DNA of 48,724 nt from JALQUL01 sp964556425. Lineage in GTDB: Bacteria > Pseudomonadota > Gammaproteobacteria > Burkholderiales > Burkholderiaceae_C. A program made the translations under genes and the position numbers. Numbering within the stretch: the stretch's first letter is position 1; every line of letters begins with the position of its first letter. The stretch is from contig CAZKWC010000020.1 of assembly GCA_964556425.1 (NCBI GenBank), positions 1-48,724 on the forward strand. Direction: 5' to 3'. Below the pieces are notes generated by a model. The model was not told the DNA's origin, searched no databases, and saw only the letters and a program-made list of their open reading frames with translations. Below are positions 43,352-48,724 of the stretch, piece by piece.

Positions 43352-45760
43352 GTGTCCACCTTTCAAATTAAAAAAGTCGCCGTTTTAGGTGCAGGCGTTA
43401 TGGGTGCACAAATTGCGGCCCATTTGGTGAATTGCCAAATTCCAGTGGTGTTGTTTGACTTGCCGGCCAAAGAAGGCCCAAAAAACGGCATCGTCAGTAA
43501 GGCAATTGCCAATCTGAAAAAATTAAAGCCTGCACCGTTAGGTAATGCAGATGATGCAGATTTAATTGTGCAAGCCAATTATGAAGAAAACATGGGCCTG
43601 TTGGGTCAATGCGATTTAATCATTGAAGCCATTGCTGAACGCATGGATTGGAAGCTCGATTTATATCAAAAAATTGCGCCGCATGTTGCACCGCATGCGA
43701 TTGTGGCAAGTAATACTTCTGGTCTTTCTATTACTGAGTTAAGCAAGGTTTTACCTGAATCTTTAAAGCCACGTTTTTGTGGCATTCATTTCTTTAACCC
43801 ACCTCGTTATATGTATTTGGTGGAGTTAATTAACACTCCCACCACCGATGCACACATCTTAGATGACCTTGAATCTTTTGTGACTAGCGCATTGGGCAAA
43901 GGCGTAGTACGAGCTCACGACACACCTAACTTTATTGCCAATCGTATTGGTATTGCCGGCATGTTAACCACAATGAAACAAGTGGAAAACTTCGGTCTTA
44001 GTTATGATGTAGTTGATGATTTAACAGGTAAAAAACTAGGCCGCGCCAGCTCTGGTACTTTCCGCACTGCCGATGTAGTGGGACTTGATACCATGGCCCA
44101 TGTGATTAAAACCTTGCAAGACAAATTAAGTCCAGACACTGATCCGTTTTATGAGCATTTTGCAACTCCTAAGGTGTTATCCACTTTAATCGAGCAAGGC
44201 AAACTAGGTCAAAAAACAGGGGCTGGTTTTTATCAGAAAAAAGGCCGTGACATTCTGCGTTTTGATTTAACTGCACAAGAGGGCGGAACTTATGTGCCCG
44301 CTGGTGGCAAAGCCGATGAAGTAGTCGGCCGAATGTTAAAAAAACCAGCCGCCGAACGTCTCGCATTATTACGCGGTGCCAAAGGTGCAGAGCCTCGTTT
44401 TTTATGGGCCATGTTACGCGACCAATTGCATTATTGTGCAGTCCATTTAGCAGAAGTAGCCGAAACCGCACGTGACATTGATTTCGCCATGCGCTGGGGT
44501 TTTGGTATGAAACAAGGCCCCTTCGAATTATGGCAAGAGGCAGGTTGGTTGCAAGTGGCCCAATGGATTCAAGAAGACATTGATAATGGCCAAGCGCTTT
44601 GTAAAACACCACTCCCTGATTGGGTGTTTAACGGCCCAGTCGCTCTTGCCGGTGGTGTACATCAAGCCCAAGGCTCATGGAATGCCAAAGAACAATGTTT
44701 TGTACCACGCCGTACATTGCCTGTTTATGAGCGTCAGCATTTCCCTGAAACCGTCATGCAAACTGCCTCGCAGCAAGCTAGTGTTGCGGGACGCACAGTA
44801 GAAGAAAATGCGGCAATTCGTTTGTGGACACTTGATGAAGAAATCTTAATTGTTTCCATTAAGACCAAAATGCATGCCATTAGCCCAGAAGCGGGTGAAG
44901 GTTTGGCTAAAGCCATTGAAATTGCAGAAAAACAATTTAAGGGATTGGTGATTTGGTCAGCCGACGAAATGTTCTCGGCTGGTGCCGACCTACAAGCCAT
45001 GTTACCCGCCTTTATGGCTGTGGGTGTGAGCGCTGTCAATGAAGCTGAACACATGTTACAAGAGGTCATGCTCAAACTGCGTTATGCCAACGTTCCAACC
45101 GTATCTGCCATTCGTGGCATTGCTTTGGGTGGTGGTTGTGAATTGGCAGTTTACAGTGCCAAACGAGTGGCCACCATGGAAAGTTATATGGGCTTGGTCG
45201 AAGTAGGAGTAGGACTAGTTCCTGGTGCTGGAGGCCTTACCTATATTGCCCGTCGTGCAGCAGAAAATGCTGCTACTAGCACTCACAAAGATTTGTTGCC
45301 CTTTTTAACCGAAGGCTTTACTGCAGCCGCCATGGCTAAAGTAGGCACCAGTGCCTTAGAGTCTAAAAAATTAGGTTATTTATTAGACAGCGATGTGATC
45401 GTACCTAATAAAGACGAATTACTCTTTGTGGCAATTAGTCAAGCCAAAGCCATGGCACAAGCAGGTTACCGCCCACCCCATCAGCGATTATTTGCAGTAG
45501 CAGGTCGCAGTGGCACAGCCACCATTAAAGGGCAATTAGTCAATATGCGTGATGGTGGTTTTATTAGCCAACACGATTTTCATATTGCCAGCTTAATTGC
45601 CAATGTGGTGTGTGGAGGCGATGTCGATGCTGGCACTATGGTGAATGAATCCTACTTAATGGCTCTCGAAAGAGAAGCCTTCTGTAGCCTCATTACCCAT
45701 GCTAAAACACAAGAGCGAATTATGGGAATGTTAGCTACTGGCAAACCAGTGCGCAACTAA
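43352..45760 (+). CDS. 3-hydroxyacyl-CoA dehydrogenase/enoyl-CoA hydratase fusion (FadN-like)
   Basis: This 802-residue bifunctional enzyme starts at GTG. The N-terminal NAD-binding domain (VAVLGAGVMGAQIAAHLV, then ASNTSGLSITEL, CGIHFFNPPRYMYLVELI) is followed by the second dehydrogenase domain (KKLGRASSGTFRTADVVGLD). The C-terminal crotonase domain (about 505 onward) has FSAGADLQAM and GGGCELA, plus GLVEVGVGLVPGAGG. Both catalytic glutamates (CELA and LVEV) are kept, so the hydratase should be active. Domain order is opposite to E. coli FadB and matches FadN. It hydrates enoyl-CoA and oxidises the 3-hydroxyacyl-CoA. Confidence 0.94.
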   Translation: MSTFQIKKVAVLGAGVMGAQIAAHLVNCQIPVVLFDLPAKEGPKNGIVSKAIANLKKLKPAPLGNADDADLIVQANYEENMGLLGQCDLIIEAIAERMDWKLDLYQKIAPHVAPHAIVASNTSGLSITELSKVLPESLKPRFCGIHFFNPPRYMYLVELINTPTTDAHILDDLESFVTSALGKGVVRAHDTPNFIANRIGIAGMLTTMKQVENFGLSYDVVDDLTGKKLGRASSGTFRTADVVGLDTMAHVIKTLQDKLSPDTDPFYEHFATPKVLSTLIEQGKLGQKTGAGFYQKKGRDILRFDLTAQEGGTYVPAGGKADEVVGRMLKKPAAERLALLRGAKGAEPRFLWAMLRDQLHYCAVHLAEVAETARDIDFAMRWGFGMKQGPFELWQEAGWLQVAQWIQEDIDNGQALCKTPLPDWVFNGPVALAGGVHQAQGSWNAKEQCFVPRRTLPVYERQHFPETVMQTASQQASVAGRTVEENAAIRLWTLDEEILIVSIKTKMHAISPEAGEGLAKAIEIAEKQFKGLVIWSADEMFSAGADLQAMLPAFMAVGVSAVNEAEHMLQEVMLKLRYANVPTVSAIRGIALGGGCELAVYSAKRVATMESYMGLVEVGVGLVPGAGGLTYIARRAAENAATSTHKDLLPFLTEGFTAAAMAKVGTSALESKKLGYLLDSDVIVPNKDELLFVAISQAKAMAQAGYRPPHQRLFAVAGRSGTATIKGQLVNMRDGGFISQHDFHIASLIANVVCGGDVDAGTMVNESYLMALEREAFCSLITHAKTQERIMGMLATGKPVRN

Positions 45761-45784
45761 GTCCATCATCAACCGAGATTTTTT

Positions 45785-46981
45785 ATGAAAACAATTCAAG
45801 ACGCTTATATTGTTGCCGCCACTCGTACACCGATTGGTCGTTCGCACCGGGGTAGTTTACGCAACACCAGGCCAGATGATTTATTAGTCATGGCTTTAAA
45901 AGGTGCACTCGCCCAAGTGCCTGGCCTTGACCCTGTTGCCATTGAAGACATTATTTGTGGCTGTGCTATTCCTGAAGCCCAACAAGGTCTCAATGTGGCT
46001 CGTATTGGCGCAGTATTAGCTGGCCTACCTACTAGCGTAGGCGGCATTACGGTCAACCGTTTTTGTGCCTCTGGCTTAAGCGCGGTACAAATGGCCGCCG
46101 ACCGTATTCGGGTAGGCGAAGCCGAGGTCATGATTGCCGCTGGCGTAGAAAGCATGAGTATGGTGCCTATGATGGGTAACTCACCCTCATTGTCACCGGC
46201 TATGTTCCAAAACGATGAGAATATTGGCATTGCTTATGGCATGGGTTTAACCGCCGAAAAAGTAGCCAAGCAATGGGGTATTACACGCCAAGCCCAAGAT
46301 GAGTTTGCCTATGCTTCTCATATGAAAGCGATTGCCGCCATGCAAGCAGGCGAGTTCACCGATGAAATCACGCCAGTTACTATTGATGAACGAAGCCTTG
46401 ATTTAAACACCCAGCAAGTGAGTGTTAGCCAACGCATCATGCGTTTAGATGAAGGCGCACGCCCAGAGACCAGCATAGAGGGTCTTGCCAAACTAAAAGC
46501 GGTGTTTGCAGCTAAAGGTTCAGTCACTGCCGGCAATAGCTCACAAACCTCTGATGGTGCAGGCGCTTTAATTTTGGCCAGTGAATCTGCCATTAAACGT
46601 TTTGGCCTTACCCCCTTGGCTCGATTTGTCAGCTTTGCCAGCAAAGGCGTACCCCCTCATATTATGGGCATTGGCCCTATCGAAGCGATTCCTGCCGCCT
46701 TGCGTTATGCAGGCCTTACGCAAGATCAACTCGATTGGATTGAACTCAATGAAGCCTTTGCGGCTCAATCATTAGCCGTAGTCAACACCTTAGGACTAGA
46801 CCCTGCTAAAGTCAATCCTATGGGCGGCGCAATTGCTTTAGGTCATCCATTGGGTGCAACGGGCGCGATTCGCTCTGCCACTGTTATTCATGCGCTACGC
46901 CGTCACAATCTAAAGTATGGCATGGTTAGCATGTGTGTGGGTATGGGCCAAGGCGCAGCCGGCATTTTTGAGCGAGTTTAA
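45785..46981 (+). CDS. Acetyl-CoA acyltransferase (thiolase)
   Basis: This 398-residue thiolase shows the acyl-accepting Cys94 (NRFCASGLSAVQ), His354 (ALGHPLGATGA) and Cys384 (SMCVGMGQGAAG). It cleaves 3-ketoacyl-CoA with CoA to give acetyl-CoA and a shortened acyl-CoA. It lies 24 bp after the FadN-like gene and should form a functional pair with it (FadA-type). A strong terminator follows. Confidence 0.95.
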   Translation: MKTIQDAYIVAATRTPIGRSHRGSLRNTRPDDLLVMALKGALAQVPGLDPVAIEDIICGCAIPEAQQGLNVARIGAVLAGLPTSVGGITVNRFCASGLSAVQMAADRIRVGEAEVMIAAGVESMSMVPMMGNSPSLSPAMFQNDENIGIAYGMGLTAEKVAKQWGITRQAQDEFAYASHMKAIAAMQAGEFTDEITPVTIDERSLDLNTQQVSVSQRIMRLDEGARPETSIEGLAKLKAVFAAKGSVTAGNSSQTSDGAGALILASESAIKRFGLTPLARFVSFASKGVPPHIMGIGPIEAIPAALRYAGLTQDQLDWIELNEAFAAQSLAVVNTLGLDPAKVNPMGGAIALGHPLGATGAIRSATVIHALRRHNLKYGMVSMCVGMGQGAAGIFERV

Positions 46982-47026
46982 GTAAGCCCTAATGCATTGT
47001 TAGCTTATTTTATGCTCTAAGCCCAT

Positions 47027-47069
47027 CAGGTAGGTGAGTCGCAAAAACGACTGCCTACCTGTTTTTTTT
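47027..47069 (+). terminator. Strong intrinsic terminator after the thiolase gene
   Basis: CAGGTAGG-TG-AGTCG (47027-47041) pairs with CGACT-G-CCTACCTG (47048-47061) around a CAAAAA loop, followed by eight T. It ends 15 bp before the thioesterase ATG. Confidence 0.92.
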
Positions 47070-47084
47070 AGGCATACTATTACC

Positions 47085-47930
47085 ATGAATACTCATCCTC
47101 TCGATCTTTTTACTGCCTTAAGCGCAGATATTCAAAACGCCGATGTTTTTTATGGGCATACCACACCTGCCTACTGGAATATGGTGGGCCCTTTTGGCGG
47201 TGTAGTGGCTGCTATTGCCATGCGATCCGTGTTAATGCATCCCAAGCTACTAGGCGAGCCTATCTCCATTACGGCTAATTTTGCAGCAGCTATGTCGGAA
47301 GGGGCTTTCTCTGTTTTAACTAGGCCAGTGCGCACCAATCGATCGACTCAGCATTGGATAATTGAAATCAATCAAACTAACGCAGCCAATGAAAGCCAAT
47401 TGGTGTTAAGTGCGACGGTCGTAACTGCCGCTAGGCGTAGCACTTGGGGAGTGAATGATTTACCTATGCCTCAAGTAGTGCCAGCCGCATCCATAGAAAG
47501 AGCAAAACGAACTGCACCTATTACCTGGATAGAGCGTTACGATATGCGCCCTATAGTGGGCGGTTTTCCAGAGAAATTTGATAACTCTATAAGTGACTTA
47601 TCGGCCGAACAGGCCAGCCTTACGCAAATTTGGCTAAAAGACGAACCAGCAAGAGCCTTAGATTTTATTTCCCTTACCGCACTTGCCGATGTATTTTTTC
47701 CTAGAATCTGGTTAAGACGATTAAGCCCCGTGCCAATTGGTACAGTTTCTATGACGGTTTATTTTCATGCCTCTGGTGCTGGTTTGGCACAAGTGGGTAG
47801 CGACTCTGTTTTAGGCCAAGCTAGGGGCCAAGTGTTTGTTGACGGTTTTTTTGATCAGTCGGGTGCACTTTGGTCTGCCCAAGGGCACACTTTAGCCACC
47901 ACCCATCAAATTGTGTATTACAAAGAATAA
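47085..47930 (+). CDS. Acyl-CoA thioesterase, TesB-like double hotdog
   Basis: This protein has 281 residues from the ATG at 47085. An apparent earlier start at 47034 falls inside the preceding terminator stem and is rejected. The double hotdog pattern shows as WNMVGPFGGVVAAIAMRSV, then ITANFAAAMSEG, and in the second half ADVFFPRIWLR and GQVFVDGFFDQSGALWSAQGHTLA, typical of TesB-like proteins. It would hydrolyse acyl-CoA to free fatty acid and CoA, perhaps relieving stalled intermediates. The ribosome site is weak. It lies 9 bp before the isomerase-like gene. Confidence 0.86.
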   Translation: MNTHPLDLFTALSADIQNADVFYGHTTPAYWNMVGPFGGVVAAIAMRSVLMHPKLLGEPISITANFAAAMSEGAFSVLTRPVRTNRSTQHWIIEINQTNAANESQLVLSATVVTAARRSTWGVNDLPMPQVVPAASIERAKRTAPITWIERYDMRPIVGGFPEKFDNSISDLSAEQASLTQIWLKDEPARALDFISLTALADVFFPRIWLRRLSPVPIGTVSMTVYFHASGAGLAQVGSDSVLGQARGQVFVDGFFDQSGALWSAQGHTLATTHQIVYYKE

Positions 47931-47939
47931 GGAAATTTT

Positions 47940-48704
47940 ATGAGCGACATCTTACTTCATCATGAAAATGGCGTGACCACTCTTACGTTTAATCGCCTAG
48001 ACAAAAAAAATTCGATCACCTCGGATATGTATGCATTTTTGGCCGATGCCTTAGTGGCTGCAGAAGCCGACCCTAAAGTGCGAGTAGTGATGTTTCAGGG
48101 CCATGAAACTATTTTTAGTGCAGGCAACGATATTGCTGATTTTTTACATCGCCCGGTTAGCTCGGAAAACATGCCGGTTTATCGATTTTTAAAAGCTATT
48201 GCCACTTTTACCAAACCCTTGTTGGCTTCTGTGTGTGGCCCTGCAGTAGGTATTGGCACCACCATGCTGTTTCATTGTGATTTGGTTTACGCCGGTGACA
48301 ATGCCGCTTTTTCAATGCCATTTGTGAATTTAGGTTTATGCCCAGAAGCAGGCTCTAGTTTATTAGTACCACAAATGATGGGTTACCACCGTGCAGCTGA
48401 AGCGCTTTTATTAGGCGAACCATTTTTTGCCGAAGCCGCCCAAGAGGTCGGTTTAGTGAACCGTATTTTGCCACCCACCGAAGTGAATGAATATGCTAGG
48501 CGCCAAGCCCAAAAATTAGCCGCCAAACCATTGGCTTCTTTAATTGAAACCAAACGCCTTATGAAAGGCGGCCAACAAAAAGCCGTGATTGAACGCATTT
48601 TGTTAGAGGGCGAAAGTTTTGGCAGAATGTTAAACGAACCCGCCGCCAAAGAAGCCTTTGGTGCTTTTATGGAAAAACGACTGCCTGATTTTAGTAAGGT
48701 TTGA
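47940..48704 (+). CDS. Crotonase family protein, enoyl-CoA isomerase-like
   Basis: This 254-residue crotonase has the oxyanion-hole segment FSAGNDIADF and CGPAVGIGTTMLF. The two glutamates of classical enoyl-CoA hydratase are absent: the first site is GIGTTM instead of GGCELA, and the second is MPFVNLGL instead of QPEI. A glutamate appears instead in LGLCPEAGSS, as in delta3-delta2 enoyl-CoA isomerases (SPEGCSS). It may therefore move double bonds in unsaturated fatty acyl-CoA. An AAGGAA ribosome site precedes the ATG. The gene ends 20 bp before the window edge. Confidence 0.88.
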   Translation: MSDILLHHENGVTTLTFNRLDKKNSITSDMYAFLADALVAAEADPKVRVVMFQGHETIFSAGNDIADFLHRPVSSENMPVYRFLKAIATFTKPLLASVCGPAVGIGTTMLFHCDLVYAGDNAAFSMPFVNLGLCPEAGSSLLVPQMMGYHRAAEALLLGEPFFAEAAQEVGLVNRILPPTEVNEYARRQAQKLAAKPLASLIETKRLMKGGQQKAVIERILLEGESFGRMLNEPAAKEAFGAFMEKRLPDFSKV

Positions 48705-48724
48705 AGGTTTTAATAAAAGACTAA

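Noticed and set aside
44169..44612. Open frame of 147 codons on the minus strand within the FadN-like gene
   Set aside because: It is antisense to a strongly conserved enzyme and resembles no known protein.
45805..46230. Open frame of 141 codons antisense to the thiolase gene
   Set aside because: It is a shadow of the thiolase coding strand with no independent signal.
47034..47084. Extended N-terminus for the thioesterase starting at 47034
   Set aside because: The would-be coding bases form the stem and T-run of a strong terminator, and the ATG at 47085 fits the family start.
1..48724. CRISPR arrays, tRNA and rRNA genes
   Set aside because: No regularly spaced repeats, cloverleaf-like segments or conserved rRNA stretches were recognised by eye on either strand.

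Overview
The window looks like a chromosomal scaffold segment from a low-GC betaproteobacterium, most likely of the order Burkholderiales. The evidence is gene content and order: a liv-type ABC transporter flanked by acyl-CoA ligase genes and a divergent Crp/Fnr regulator, a fimT-pilVWXY1E minor pilin operon, a TetR/acyl-CoA dehydrogenase/DUF2147/FadN-type/thiolase beta-oxidation cluster, and glnK-amtB. The genus cannot be fixed from the sequence. A run of 100 N at 21177-21276 is an assembly gap. No tRNA, rRNA, CRISPR array, IS element or integrase was seen.

Region 1 (1-9407): a minus-strand operon reading acyl-CoA ligase, livG, livH, livM, substrate-binding protein, livF and a PaaK-like protein, with a divergent Crp/Fnr-type regulator. 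It probably imports and CoA-activates a carboxylic acid. Region 2 (9477-10888): an RluF-like pseudouridine synthase with a long disordered N-terminus, ending in a bidirectional terminator. Region 3 (10914-18493, minus strand): type IV pilus minor pilins and the tip adhesin PilY1, whose N-terminal half carries a repeated C-x8-C unit. Region 4 (18601-21800): htpG with a sigma-32-like promoter, then srkA interrupted by the N gap.

Region 5 (21801-34270): an AT-rich spacer, an unrecognised 91-residue gene, then a compact type IV secretion operon virB2-B3-B4-B5-B6-B8-B9-B10-B11-virD4. It has no relaxase, VirB1, VirB7, integrase or obvious cargo nearby, so its substrate is unknown. This is the most intriguing part of the window.

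Region 6 (34286-36379): a divergent CaiB-type CoA-transferase and a class II aldolase-like protein. Region 7 (36455-39226): glnK-amtB on the minus strand behind a convincing sigma-54 promoter with an upstream NtrC-type site, and a divergent orphan ABC ATPase. Region 8 (39314-40059): a ProQ/FinO-domain RNA chaperone with its own terminator.

Region 9 (40278-48704): a fatty-acid beta-oxidation cluster of TetR regulator, acyl-CoA dehydrogenase, secreted DUF2147 protein, fused hydroxyacyl-CoA dehydrogenase/enoyl-CoA hydratase, thiolase, thioesterase and an enoyl-CoA isomerase-like crotonase. Together these cover the beta-oxidation spiral plus side activities for unsaturated or stalled acyl-CoAs. 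Strong intrinsic terminators lie directly in front of two of these genes, which suggests internal control of the operon.
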